Positions 1-12,062 of a stretch of DNA of 64,000 nucleotides are shown piece by piece; position 1 is the stretch's first letter; every line of letters starts with the position of its first letter. Location of the stretch: NCBI GenBank assembly GCA_025667525.1, contig CM046882.1, positions 505,060,792 to 505,124,791 of the forward strand, in the 5' to 3' direction. This DNA comes from Glebionis coronaria. Taxonomy: Eukaryota; Streptophyta; Magnoliopsida; Asterales; Asteraceae. The position numbers were made by a program, and so were the translations under genes. The notes under the pieces are model-generated. The model worked only from the letters and a program-made list of their open reading frames with translations, was not told the origin of the DNA and searched no databases.

Positions 1-1522
1 TTTACAAGCAATCAGCATATCGTCTACATATAACATAGATAGATATACTCCCCTGGTGCATAACTCCTGTAATATACGCAGCTGTCATAACTGCTACGCT
101 TAAACCCATTGCTCAGCATATACTCATCGAACCTCTTGTACCATTGCCTAGGTGATTGCTTCAAACCATAAAGATATTTCTTTAACAAACATACCTTGTT
201 ACCTTGTTCAAATCCCGGTGGCTGCCTCATGTAGATCACTTCATCAAGATTTCCATGTAAAAACGCCGTCTTTACATCAAGCTGCTCTAGCTCATAATCT
301 TTACACGCAGTCAATGCAAGTATAACCCGAATAGATGTGTGTCGAACTACCGGCGAAAATACTTCATTGTAATCAATACCTGCCCTTTGTGTGAATCCAC
401 GAGCCACCAACCTTGCCTTGTACCTAGGCTTTTGAACACCTTCAATCCCTTCCTTTATTTTGTACAGCCATTTGCAGCTCACCAGCTTTTGCCCAGCTAG
501 ATGATCTACTAACACCCAGGTCTTGTTCTTCTTTAGAGAATCCATCTCTTCTTTCATAGAAGCTTTCCACTTAGAATTGTCTTCACAAGCAACTGCTTCC
601 TGGTATGTCAATGGTTCATGAGTATCTTCTTCCTCTGCTGCAGCGAACGCGTAAGCAACCATATTACTCTCATCCCAAAACCTTGCCGGTTTCGTTCTTG
701 TCCTTGGCTCTCTATCTCGAACCAATTGATAATCTGTGAGATCCAGTGGATGATCAATTTCTTGAACCCCTGCACCTTCATCATAGCCATCTTCCTGATC
801 CGTCTGGTCTTCCTGATCTCTCTGATCTTCTTGACCCGTTTGATCTTCCTGACCTGTCTGGTCTTCCTTAGGCGTATAATTATTTAACCTCTGCAGTTCC
901 ACCTCAACCTGTAATTCCTCAACAGACTTATCATTACCTGCACCAGTATCCTTCAACGTGTCTTTGTACATGACACTTTCATTGAAGACTACGTTCCTGC
1001 TTGTGACTATTTTAGGTGATTCATTATCAAGCCTATATAGTCTGTACCCCTTCACACCTTCAGGATACCCCAAAAGAACGCATTTTACCGCTCTCGGCTC
1101 GAGCTTACCTTGTTTAACGTGTGAATACGCGACACAGCCGAAAACCCTCAACATCCTATAATCACTAGGATGTCCCGACCACATCTCCATAGGTGTCTTC
1201 TTCTCAATCGCTGTCGATGGTGACCTATTTATAAGATATGCGGCCGTACATGTCGCTTCCGCCCAAAAGGTCTTGGGCAATCCAGACTGTATTAATAAAC
1301 AGCGTACCTTGTCCATGAGAGTTCTGTTCATCCGTTCTGCTAACCCATTCTGCTGCGGCGTCCTGGAAACTGTCAAATGTCTAGCAATCCCACTCTCAGT
1401 ACATAGCTGATTAAACTCCCGGTTACAGAACTCAAGACCATTATCCGTCCTAAGCTTCTTAACCGTGCTCCCAGTCTGATTTTCTACTAACTGCTTCCAC
1501 TCTTTGAACTTTTCAAATGCTT
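1..1522 (-). pseudogene. C1 pol fragment: integrase C-terminal half and start of reverse transcriptase
   Basis: The open frame runs from the E1 junction to about base 24. It begins with an FEKFKEWK stretch, then RTDNGLEF (second catalytic Asp of the DDE integrase) and NGLAERMNRT (catalytic Glu). A low-complexity linker follows with four to five QEDQTG-type repeats near 790-870, then the RT start (KWLYKIK, ARLVARGFTQ, QLDVKTAFLHG, YGLKQSPRQWYKRF). At about base 30 the frame shifts: the RT catalytic box (LYVDDM) is readable in another frame at the left edge. The integrase N-terminal part is missing at the E1 junction, so this copy cannot encode a working polyprotein. Confidence 0.9.
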
Positions 1523-3145
1523 TAATACAAGACTTTTGCCCGCATAAAAATTAAAGTTCGTTGTTCTGGTCTAATCGAATTGATCCTGGTTAACTATGCG
1601 ACTCAGTTGTCTTTGGTGGAAACAAAAGTTGTGTCGTTGTAGTAATTAAAAAGTGCAAAACTTAAAAGTAAATGGCTGTAAAATAAATCTAACTCTATTT
1701 TAAAATAATTGGCGAGAAATTAAAGCGTGACGAAAATTAAAATTAGACAAAGAATTAAAATGTAAACTTAAAAATTAAACAAGACAAAATAATAAAAAAA
1801 ACAAGCCTACCGTCGGAATCCCTAATCGGAATCCTAGTCGGAATCCAATCGGAATGCACACTTACCTCTTCGTCGGAAAGTGGTCGGAATACACCTTATC
1901 GGAATACCTACCTTGGGTCCTATCGGAATAACCCAACAATACCCCTGATCGGAATGCGGATCGGAACAACCGATCAGAATAATCCAAAATTCATCCAATC
2001 GGAATATACCCTCGTCGGAATGACAAATCGAAATGAGAAGTGGACACCTAATCGGAATACCAACAAAACCCTTTGATCGGAATGTCACTTCGGAATCCCA
2101 GTCGGAATATCAAAACCCCTTTCCGATCAGGATGATCGGAATATGAAACCCTTTTCCGACCAGGGTGGTCGGAATACAGTAGAAATAAGGAAAAATAAGC
2201 ACAACAAATAAGCTATTACTCAAATAAGCACTAGACTAAAAACCTAAACAAACACGTATAAGAAAAAGCTAATAAGCTAGAATTTAAAGACTTTTGAAAA
2301 ACTCTTAAACAAAAAAGATATACGAAAAACAATTTAAAATAAAAATAACTTTTATACAAACTTAAGTAACTTAAAGATAAACACAAATAAGCTATAAAAA
2401 TCAATAATCCAAGATAATCAATAACATAAAAATATAACTCTTAATCAAATAAGCAACACAATAAGCAAGTAAACAATAAGATTAAAGCATAGAAAGAAAG
2501 GTAGAATGAGAGATAAACAATAAAAAGTAAAGATTCAATCACATAAAAATAAACTTACTTGGAAATTAAAGTGCAAGACAAGGTAATTAAAGTGCAATAA
2601 GGTAAATGTGCAAGTAAATTAAAAGGTGGAAGAACTAGTGTCACTCTAGCCAACAAAATGAAATGAAAACACTAATGATCTATTTATAGGGGAGATTAGG
2701 GAGGTGCTTAGGAAGCTTCCTACCCTCTTTCTTCTTTCTTTAATTGCATTATTAAGTCCTTAATCTTCTTAGTTCTTTGACATTAATGACTTTGTCTCGG
2801 GATTTCTTTAAACTCGTCTTGAAATTTCTTCATAAATAAGACTTGAGTTCTTCGGCTTTTGGTAAACTTCCGTCTTTTGACTTTTTTTCTTCGATAAATC
2901 TTCAGAATTGGTCTTGGACTTCCGTTCTTTTTGCACTCTTGATTTCTTGACTTCGTCTTTTGTCTTTTTCTTCGATAAAAGCCCGTGATTGCCCGTGTTT
3001 TCTCCCCTTTTCACATTTTCGTCCTAAATCACAACAAAAACACAAACCACGCATAATTCCGACATTTACGACATAAAATACACGTTTTGGCTCGGTTATT
3101 ATTGTAGTTAAGTGGTAAAAAGGATGGGTGTTTACACACCTATCA
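1523..3145 (-). repeat. E1 3' LTR
   Basis: On the minus strand it begins TGATAGGTGTGTAAAC, just after the polypurine tract, and ends TTGTATTA against C1 integrase sequence. It matches 8658-10264 nearly base for base. At 1820-2170 the motif TCGGAAT recurs every 10-25 bp, about 20 times. The terminal pair TG...TA is not the usual TG...CA; the exact end is ambiguous by 2-3 bases because the 3' side (AAA) is shared. Confidence 0.85.
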
Positions 3146-3160
3146 AATCCCCTACACTTG
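3146..3160 (-). promoter_or_regulatory. E1 polypurine tract (plus-strand primer)
   Basis: On the minus strand AAGTGTAGGGGATT lies immediately before the 3' LTR start, the expected place for the plus-strand DNA primer. The same sequence precedes the 3' LTR of E2 at 49626-49638. Confidence 0.8.
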
Positions 3161-5188
3161 ACCATTACAATGTCCTCATGCAATGCATTAGTTACAAAGC
3201 ACGTTTACATTTTTCATCACAATCAATCCACATTGGCCTTTATTAAAGAGATAGAAAATTATAAACATTCAAAGGAAGAAAGTAAAGAAATCAAAAACAT
3301 ACCTTAGGGTTTTGGAAATCTTGTGAATGATCATCATCCTCAAGTTTTCCCTTTCTCCAAACCAAGCTTAAAAACGAGATCATTGTTATTATAAGTTAGC
3401 AAACTAACACGAAATCATGTGAGCCAATTATTTACTTAGACTCCCTTATTCCTAGGTGTATCTCTTATATTTTATTGTTGTCTTGAATGATCACGAGGAT
3501 GCATTGTTGACTTATTTTGATAGTTATTAAGGCTGAAAATAAAGTGGGACGATTTAATCAATAGTTAGCTAAAGGACAAAATCTTTTAAAACTGCTTCTC
3601 GGGACCTCATAAAGTTCATATCTTGGCATAACTCGCTTCGCGATTTGAGACCTTTCTCGGACCGATATTTGGCAGCGACTTCATACTTCAAATCTTTGAG
3701 AGAAGTTCATGAAATAATTGTCTTCTCTTCATAATAGGAATTTCTTCACTTGAAGTTTTGAGAGATTCTTCATATTTGGACCACGACTTCTTCATTTTTC
3801 TCCAATCTTTATTTTGGACTTTGATATACAACGATCCGCCTCCTTTTTGGACTTGGATCTATTTATCCCCATACCTTGTTAGGGCCTTTTTGGATAGACT
3901 TCTCCATGATCTTTACGGGAGTATTTGCTTTTCGTCGTGTGTCTCGATCCTTCATATTGATCTTTGATAAATGATTCTTTACATCACTTGGGATCTTTAG
4001 CAACAAAATGTAGCCCTCATGCCTTGTTAGGGCCTTTTCGGACTCGCCAATCTTCGCATCCCGCTTCAATAAGTTATGCCTTGGCTATGAACTCTAATCC
4101 ATACCGAGCAACTTTTAAATGATCTTGGGCTAGAAGCTAAGTAACTTTTCAAATCATACAACCTTATTTATTACAGATAAATTTATTAGCAAGCGATGGG
4201 AGAATAGGATTATAATTAACTCATATAAATTCACGAAAGAATACCAAACTTATAATTGACTCTATCATCTCTCGTTCTCCAAAGTTTAAAATCTCAAGGA
4301 ATGAGACTCGTGGATGCTTAGCCTATTAAATCAAAGTTTTGGGTTTTCGAGTCGCCTATAGGATCTTGCAAATTCTTAGAATTTTTCAAGTTTAGAAATC
4401 GCATTTTAAAGTTCCCTTGATAAACGACTCTCTAGGATCAATTGTAGGAACTTGCAAAAAGTTCTTGTTCTTAACCCGCGAGAGTTAAGACTTTCGCGTT
4501 TTATAGCTCCCTATATAAAAGCCTAGCAAAACTTGACTTAAACACGTTAAGGATACTAGCTAGAGTAAACTTAGAAAAGTAAACTTGGGTTGAGTCAAAA
4601 GATTCACAACGTTTGAAAATTAAAACCACTTTATTAAAAATTTATTCTAACAAAGAAAGAGAATAACTATACAAAAGGAAAAACTAATAGGCCAAAATAG
4701 ATCCAAAATTTTTAAAAAATGTTGATAAATATATTTTCCGGTTAAAATGAGGACAAATACAAGGAAAAGACCACTTAAGTTCGATAGAATTCCCCTCTAC
4801 ACTTAATATAAACATTGTCCTCAATGTTTAAGCATGTGGGAGTAAACTACCCTACACTTAGGACATTGTGCACTTTGTTTAAATCTTACTAAGGAAAAGA
4901 CAACTAACGAGATTCCTATTTTAATATTAGAAAATATAAAATAGTGAATCGAAAAGAGTTTAGGATAGAACCGAGAAGACGGAAACACGGAATCACGGGT
5001 CGTCAAAAATCATCAAGAGTGGATCATTGAGCGCTCGAATCCCTGACTAGAAGAAGAGAGGACATAGCAAACACCAACGGGTCTCCCCTACACTTAGGAT
5101 AAAGAAAGCTAAAAGATAGATGCATGGGTTGCCTCCCAAGAAGCGCTTGATTTTTGTTCACCGAGTCGTGAGCCTGACTCGACCTTGA
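3161..5188 (-). other. E1 3' non-coding region with three extra PPT-like motifs
   Basis: No gene is visible. The region is collinear with E2 43682-45100 plus 49041-49638. On the minus strand it holds a conserved GGGAGGCAACCC motif (5126-5138) and three copies of an AAGTGTAGGGG-type purine motif (5084-5097, 4849-4861, 4791-4807, the last with one extra base) in addition to the true PPT. The paired alternations AACATTGAGGACAATGTT form a short palindrome near 4812-4829. Confidence 0.7.
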
Positions 5189-5548
5189 TTAGCATAGGAA
5201 GAAGCATGAAACAAATCCACCGGGATCAAAGACATAGTTTTCGTCCATCAAATAGCACAAGCTTAAGGCGAACAAGGCAAGCCAAATAAGAGTAGGCAAG
5301 GTTTCCTTAAGCAAAGATGGACCACGGTGGTAGCAAGGGTGAAGAGGTGCAAGCATATCTTCACTAGGCCCAAAAATCTTTCCTTTTATTTCATCAGACG
5401 GATACTGAGATGGCTGAAGAATATCGATACCGGGGTCGAACACCTTTTCCTTTAGGGGAAAATAGCACTCAAGCTCAGCAGAATTTGAAGATGATCCGCG
5501 AAGAAAATGCACAACCTCGTCCTCATATGGTGGACAAAGAGGTGTCAA
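5189..5548 (-). pseudogene. E1 small ORF with VFDPG motifs, remnant of downstream coding region
   Basis: A roughly 119-codon frame directly after the gag-protease stop, in a different frame. It contains KVFDPGI and YVFDPGG. The C-terminal part of the intact E2 ORF (43400-43680) contains CFDPGG and KVFDPGI in the reverse order, so these are related sequences. There is no ATG at the start of the frame (the first usable codon is TTG). It was probably once joined to the upstream frame; function unknown. The alternative is chance conservation of a non-coding stretch, but shared peptide motifs argue for former coding. Confidence 0.5.
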
Positions 5549-5549
5549 A

Positions 5550-8396
5550 TCATACGTGCTGCGGATGGTGGTGTCGTTCGGTTGCTTCTCCCTTTGAAAG
5601 AATTTTCTTCAAATCCGAAGTAGGATCAAGACCATAATCATCAAAATCGAAAGGAGGAGCATCACTCTCATGAGGGAAGTATGTATTAAGAAAAGTAGAG
5701 AAGTCTTCCTCAAATGAGTAGTCATCCAAAGTAGGATCAAGCGATGGCGGAGGATCTTCATCATGTGAAGAATCACTCGAAAGAGTATCGGCCTCATCAA
5801 AATCATCATAAGTGGGCATGTCGGGATACTCGGAAGTAAAATCATCATAATCATCTCCATCGAAGCTAGAATCATCATCATAAGCATCAAAGATCGGTGG
5901 AGAATCATATATGGGAAGGGGTTCCAAATTGGAGAGAGAATCATCCACATCATCTTGAAACAGTTGATTATCAATGCACGAATCGAATAGAGGATTGTTG
6001 TAGATGACAAAATCATCGATCACATTAATCATATTCGCAGATTCTCGTCCATAGGATTTGCTTGTAAGCTTCCCTATTTTGAACACTTGTTGTTCATTCC
6101 CGACCCTTAAAATTAATTCACCTTCGGCAACATCAACTAAAGCTCGTCCGGTTCTCAAGAATGGCCGACCAAGTATTAAAGGAATACGAGGGTCCATTTC
6201 ATAATCAACAACAACAAAGTCGACCAGAAAAGTTAAGGTGCCAACTTTAATGAACACATCTTCGGCAATACCAATGGGGTAAGTGAGAGTGAGATTTGCA
6301 AGCTCAAGAGTCATCTTTGTTGGAGTAAGGTCGGGTAATGATAGTGCTGTCCAAACACTTAAAGGCATCAGATTAATACTGGCCCCGAGATCAGCTAGGG
6401 CAGTAAATTCTTCGGTTTTGTTAAAAATGCAAGGCAACACAAAACGACCGGGATCTCCAAGTTTTTCCGGAAGTTCTTTAAGAATAACTGCAGAACAGTT
6501 TTCATTTAAGCGTGTGTTGGCGAGCTCAATCAGCTTCTCCTTCTTGTTAAGCAATTCCTTGAATGCTTTGACAAATTTTGGCATGTGGACAAGTGCTTCA
6601 ACAAGGCTAATTTTGAAATTCATTTGAGAGATCATCTTCAAATAATTCGACACTTGAGTGTCATCCTTAGTGAGCAAGTTATGCTTGTCCAAGCGAGAAG
6701 GATATGGGATGTTGGCTTGATAGGTGGAAGGTGTAGGTGTAGCAGGTAAAGGTTGAGATGTTGAAGGTGGGGTTGGTGGAGGATTCTTGGTGGGTACTTC
6801 ATCACGACGAGGCAGAGACGGTAATGGTGTACTAATAATAGGTGTGGGAGTAGTAGGGATAAATGGTGGTGGAGGAGGTGTAGATGATGGGGGCGGGATA
6901 GGTGGTCCTACTATGGTAACTCCACTACGGGTAGTAATAGCACTCACATTCGCTCGCGGATTGGTGACGGTGTTTGAAGGTAGAGAACTCGAGGAAGAGG
7001 GTTGAGTGGTGGGCAAGAAACTAGCCAGCATATTCTTTAAATCATTCGTTTGATTGCTGAAGAAGGATTGAATATTATCTCGAAGCTCGGATCTAATGTC
7101 ATTTCCTTGCTTGGTGATATCCCCTTTCAAATTAATAATTTGGCTCTGTAGATTCTTGATTTGCTCACCTTGGGTTCTCATCAAAGCTTCAACATCTTGA
7201 TTTATGGGTGGGGCTTGTTGAGCGGGTGGGTGATAAGGATTAGAAGCTCTAGGTGGGATTTGGTTGTTTCTATTGTAATTGTTGTTGGGGTTTTGGTTTT
7301 GAGGAGAAAAACCGGGTGAAAGGTAGTTGTTTGACCGGTAACTCAGCAAATTTCGATCCCCTTGAGGTCGGGCTTGGTAATTTTCCGGTGAATAATTACC
7401 ATAAGCCGCATACACGTTTTCCGGATTTCCTTGAGTAGAAGGACAATCAGTGTATGAGTGAGGACCGCCGCATGTTTCACAAGGATTAGCTACCGCTTTA
7501 ACTTATTGTTGGTTTGTAGCGAAAAGCAAGATATTTTTGTTCATTTCGGTCATCATGCGGGTGAATTCGGTCATGTCGGGGTTTGCTGAAGTAGAGGAAA
7601 CATTGACTCTCGGGTTGTTCCTTGAAGAAGCGGAGGAATCCCAGTTTTTATGATGAGTAGTCATGTTCTCAATAAGCTCTCTACACTCCTCGGGTCTCCT
7701 TTTCATAAATGTGCCACCGGCGGCTGCATTAATCGTATCACGATCACGAAAAGTCAAACCGTTGTAGAAAGTATCAATTAAGGTCACAGGGAGCATGTTG
7801 TGGTTAGGACAACGATCAATCAAAACATTATATCTTTCCCAAGCATCAAAGAGGGATTCATCGAGTTCTTGCATGAAACCGCTGATTTGATTGCGAAGGC
7901 TCGTGACCATGGATGGTGGAAAGTAGCGCGATAAAAAGCGTTGAGTCATGTCATCCCAAGTATGAATTGAATTCTTCGGGAGACGATCAAACCATTTCTC
8001 GGCGTGGTGTGATAAAGTATGTGGGAAGAGTTGTAGGCGAAGAACATCCATTGTGGCACCGGGCAACTTCATGCTTTGGGTGATAGTAATGAATTTGTCG
8101 AGGTGTTTGTTGGCATCATCATCAGGCATTCCGACGAATGGATTAGTTTGCACTTGCTGGATCATATGATGCTTCAACGAAAACTCCGGAGCCGTGATTT
8201 GCATCGGCGCAATCGGTCCTCCTCGTCCAAACATGGTAGGTTGACAAAGCTCCTCCATTGTCCGAAGATCGGGCTGTGGAAGAACATTGTTGTTGTTATT
8301 ATTGAGGTGCGGTGGATTATTGTTGTTATTAACACCTGCCATAACTAAATCTTCACGAGTCTCGGGCTCTTGATAAGTAGAAGATCTAGTACGCAT
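5550..8396 (-). pseudogene. E1 gag-protease (Athila-type), one in-frame stop
   Basis: The ATG at 8396 opens MRTRSSTYQEPET; the track continues in one frame to a stop at 5550, interrupted by a single TAA at 7501-7503. The first part (8396-7504) is the Ty3 retrotransposon Gag domain (HAEKWFDRLP, WDDMTQRFLSRYFPP, RCPNH). Just after the stop comes a CETCGGPH knuckle of C-x2-C-x3-H-x4-C spacing. A proline-rich linker (PPIPPPSSTPPPPP) follows, then a coiled segment and an aspartic protease (about 6540-6060: ALADLGASINLMP, where the usual D-S/T-G reads D-L-G, and ILGRPFL). A strongly Asp-rich tail ends it. There is no RT. The D-L-G substitution resembles that seen in Athila proteases generally, so activity cannot be judged. 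Confidence 0.85.
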
Positions 8397-8639
8397 ACAC
8401 CTGAAAAGGCAAAAGAAAACAATATCAAACACAAAGAGAATATATATACACTATAAAGATAAAAAATAAAATCTTTTTGGATTTTTGAATTTTTTTAATT
8501 TTTATGGATTTTTAACAATTTTTTAATTTTTTATGGTTTTTTTTTTGAAATTTTTAAGCAAGAAAATAACGCTCACGAATGAACGGATCCCAAAAAGCAA
8601 CGCGTCTCTCACAGAAAACCGTTAATCTTTACGAAAAGA

Positions 8640-8655
8640 CCCGGCAGCGGCGCCA
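8640..8655 (-). promoter_or_regulatory. E1 primer-binding site, tRNA-Asp type
   Basis: Minus-strand TGGCGCCGCTGCCGGG begins three bases inside the 5' LTR end. Athila elements characteristically use a tRNA-Asp-like PBS of this form. Confidence 0.75.
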
Positions 8656-8657
8656 TT

Positions 8658-10264
8658 TAATACAAGACTTTTGCCCGTATAAAAATTAAAGTTCGTTGTT
8701 CTGGTCTAATCGAATTGATCCTGGTTAACTATGCGACTCAGTTGTCTTTGGTGGAAACAAAAGTTGTGTCGTTGTAGTAATTAAAAAGTGCAAAACTTAA
8801 AAGTAAATGGCTATAAAATAAATCTAACTCTATTTTAAAATAAATTGCGAGAAATTAAAGCGTGACGAAAATTAAAATTAGACAAAGAATTAAAATGTAA
8901 ACTTAAAAATTAAACAAGACAAAAAAAGAAAAAAAACAAGCCTACCGTCGGAATCCCTAATCGGAATCCTAGTCGGAATCCAATCGGAATGCACACTTAC
9001 CTCTTCGTCGGAAAGTGGTCGGAATACACCTTATCGGAATACCTACCTTGGGTCCTATCGGAATAACCCAACAATACCCCTGATCGGAATGCGGATAGGA
9101 ACAACCGATCGGAATAATCCAAAATTCATCCAATCGGAATATACCCTCGTCGGAATGACAAATCGGAATGAGGAGTGGACACCTAATCGGAATACCAAAC
9201 AAAACCCTTTGATCGGGATGTCACTTCGAAATCCCAGTCGGAATATCAAAACCCCTTTCCGATCAGAATGATCGGAATATGAAACCCTTTTCCGACCAGG
9301 GTGGTCGGAATACAGTAGAAATAAGGCAAAATAAGCACAACAAATAAGCTATTACTCAAATAAGCACTAGACTAAAAACCTAAACAAACACGTATAAGAA
9401 AAAGCTAATAAGCTAGAATTTAAAGAATTTTGAAAAACTCTTAAACAAAAAAGATATACGAAAAACAATTTAAAATAAAAATAACTTTTATAAAAACTTA
9501 AGCAACTTAAAGATAAACACAAATAAGGTATAAAAATCAATAATCCAAGATAATCAAAAACATAAAAATATAACTCTTAATCAAATAAGCAACACAATAA
9601 GCAAGTAAACAATAAGATTAAAGCATAGAAAGAAAGGTAGAATGAGAGATAAACAATAAAAAGTAAAGATTCAATCACATAAAAGTAAACTTACTTGGAA
9701 ATTAAAGTGCAAGACAAGGTAATTAAAGTGCAATAAGGTAAATGTGCAAGTAAATTAAAAGGTGGAAGAACTAGTGTCACTCTAGCCAACAAAATGAAAT
9801 GAAAACACTAATGATCTATTTATAGGGGAGATTACGGAGGTGCTTAGGAAGCTTCCTCCCCTCTTTCTTCTTTCTTTAATTGCATCATTAAGTCCTTAAT
9901 CTTCTTAATCTTTTGACTTTAACGACTTTGTCTCGGGATTTCTTTAAACTCGTCTTGAAGTTTCTTCATAAATAAGACTTGAGTTCTTCGGCTTTTAGTA
10001 AACTTCCGTCTTTTGACTTTTTTTCTTCGATAAATCTTCAGAATTGGTCTTGGACTTCCGTTCTTTTTGCACTCTTGATTTCTTGACTTCGTCTTTTGTC
10101 TTTTTCTTCGATAAAAGCCCGTGATTGCCCGTATTTTCTCCCCTTTTCACATTTTCGTCCTAATTCACAACAAAAACACAAACCACGCATAATTCTGACA
10201 TTTACGACATAAAATACACGTTTTGGCTCGGTTATTATTGTAGTTAAGTGGTAAAAAGGATAGG
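8658..10264 (-). repeat. E1 5' LTR, missing its first ~20 bases
   Basis: Matches the 3' LTR from TAATACAAGAC at 8658 to about 10264, where homology stops in GGTAAAAAGGATAGGT and C1 pre-integrase coding sequence begins. The 20 or so terminal bases (TGATAGGTGTGTAAAC...) present in the 3' LTR are absent. It carries the same TCGGAAT motif array (8940-9310). Confidence 0.85.
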
Positions 10265-11508
10265 TCTTTTATGCCAAACTTGCACAAGACTGTCTTTTTC
10301 TTCAACACTAGCATTAAGCTCACCGGCCAATGCATGGCCATCCAAAGAGTACACACAGTTCTCCCTTCGAGTTCCAGATATAATAACCCTAGAACCATTA
10401 ATCACCTTGACTTTGCCCGACTGCAATTTTAGGGTATATCCCTCTTTTTCAAGAGTTCCCAGCGATATCAAGTTTCTTTTCAATTCAGGAATGTACCTGA
10501 CATTGTGTAACACAAAACTTGACCCATCTTTCAGTTGTACCTTTACTTGCCAATACCCCTGATCTTGCACTCCATGTTGTCGCCCAACAGTACGCTGCCC
10601 CCCTCGCATTCCAGAAAATCAAAAAATACATCTAACCTGGGTGACATGTGATATGAACCTCCTGAATCCATGATCCAATCTTGCAGTCTTTCTGCACTCA
10701 TCACCATCATCACCTCAGAATCGTAAATCGAACCACTGTAGCTTGGTTGATCATCTTTCTTTACGTAACCTTTTAACTTCTTGTGATTGTTCTTCGGACA
10801 GTCTCTTCTCAAGTGCTCCTCAGATTGGCAAATAAAGCATTTGAGTCTTCCACCTTGAGATTTTGATCTTGACTTTCCCTTTGACTGATGCGAATTCGTG
10901 CGATCAGTTCTTCCCCTCACATATAACCCTTCACCATCATCCCCCTTCTCCTTGAACCTTTCTTTGATTTCCTTTGAATTTATTGTGGCCATCACGTCCT
11001 CCAAAGTCAAATCTTCCCGTCCATAAAGCAAGGTATCCACAAAGTGTTCGTATGATGCTAGTAAAGACGTGAGTAACAATAAAGCAAGATCTTCATCCTC
11101 GAATTTTACCTTAATATTTGCTAAATCAATAACGATTTTGTTGAACTCATCTATATGCTCAGAAATCTTTCGTCCAGTCGGCATGTAGAATGTATACAAC
11201 TTCTTCTTCAGGTATAACTTGTTGGCCAACGACTTTGTCATGTACAAAGACTCGAGCTTTGACCAAACCCCCGCTGTAGTCGTCTCCCCGGTAACCTCTC
11301 TCAGGACCTTGTTACCTAAACACAAAATCATGGCACTGTGAGCTTTCTTGTCAAGCTTAGATTTCTCTTCAGCTTCCATATTCGCGGGTAAAACCTCCAG
11401 AGCTACTTCACATCCGGTTTGTATTAATAAAGCACGCATCTTGATTCTCCATAACCCGAAATCACCAGTTCCATCGAATTTTTCAATGTCAAACTTGGCT
11501 CCCGTCAT
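10265..11508 (-). pseudogene. C1 gag and protease with pre-integrase start, one frameshift
   Basis: ATG at 11508 starts MTGAKFDIEKFDGTGDFGLW, a typical Ty1/Copia Gag opening. A UBN2-type Gag domain follows (LYMTKSLANKLYLKKKL, FNKIVIDL), then a basic linker and a CCHC knuckle (CFICQSEEHLRRDC, 10838-10797). The protease motif is WIMDSGGSYHMSP, with Gly where Cys/Ala is usual. At about 10546 a one-base loss shifts the frame; the downstream frame carries LHNVRYIPELKRNLISLG and ends at VWHKR where E1 begins. The same 21-codon region around the shift is otherwise continuous, so the shift is recent. Confidence 0.88.
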
Positions 11509-12048
11509 TCTTTAGTCCCGTTGTTGATTTGCTAAACCTTGTGAAAAACCTCACAATCACAAACCGACAAAGTCCCTTCGGTAACTCGCTAAACCTTGTG
11601 ATACGTTAAACCTCACAATCACGAATTACGAAGTCCCCATTATTAGTTTGCTAAACCTTGTGTAATACCCACAATCACAAACTAACAAAGTCCCCTTGTG
11701 TACACACTTCAAAAGTAATACTATTTTCCTTTTTATTCTAAACCAAATAAAAAAACAGTATACTTTTGACACAATATATAAATATGTCTTGACCCAAAAT
11801 TAAACCTTTGACCCAAAAACAATTATATATGTAACCTTCTTCCTTCTCTCTCTTCTCCCTGTTACACAAACACCAGGGATAGAAAAAAAACAATGGCAGA
11901 AGGTTGATCTTCACAACAGGAAAACCAACACACCCTCTTCAATCCACCCTCTTCAATCGAATACTAGTGCACAACCTTGATGTACACGATAACCCGAACA
12001 CCAAGAACCTTTGATCTATCCTAGATAACCAGCGCTCGAAGAACCAAA
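11509..12048 (-). other. C1 5' untranslated leader
   Basis: No gene is seen between the PBS and the gag ATG. On the plus strand 11520-11700 contains three imperfect copies of a roughly 65-bp unit (GCTAAACCTTGTG...CAATCAC), i.e. a short tandem repeat in the leader. Confidence 0.6.
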
Positions 12049-12060
12049 GCTCTGATACCA
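12049..12060 (-). promoter_or_regulatory. C1 primer-binding site, initiator tRNA-Met type
   Basis: Minus-strand TGGTATCAGAGC lies two bases inside the LTR end at 12063. This is the standard iMet PBS of Copia elements. Confidence 0.85.
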
Positions 12061-12062
12061 CT

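Larger units (their letters stand above)
1523..10264 (-). mobile_element. Athila-like Ty3 element E1, RT-less, inserted in C1
   Basis: Two roughly 1.6-kb direct repeats (1523-3145 and 8658-10264) flank an internal region read on the minus strand as PBS, gag, aspartic protease, acidic tail, non-coding region and polypurine tract. The PBS (TGGCGCCGCTGCCGGG) and the Gag and protease style are those of the Athila lineage of Ty3 elements. No RT, RNase H or integrase motif is visible in the 5.5-kb interior, so the element is non-autonomous. The LTRs differ at about 30 visible positions (about 2%), suggesting insertion within the last one to two million years under usual plant rates (inference). The 5' LTR lacks its first 20 or so bases and no target duplication is seen, consistent with a deletion at that junction. 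Confidence 0.85.

Noticed and set aside
1834..2088. Open frames over the TCGGAAT array of E1 LTRs (also 8969-9271)
   Set aside because: They arise from the repeated motif in LTR DNA and have no domain or conserved start.
5609..6016. Met/Ile/Leu-rich minus frame, membrane-protein-like
   Set aside because: It is the shifted reading of the Asp-rich GAT repeats in the E1 gag-protease tail; the same effect gives the 42741-42938 frame in E2.
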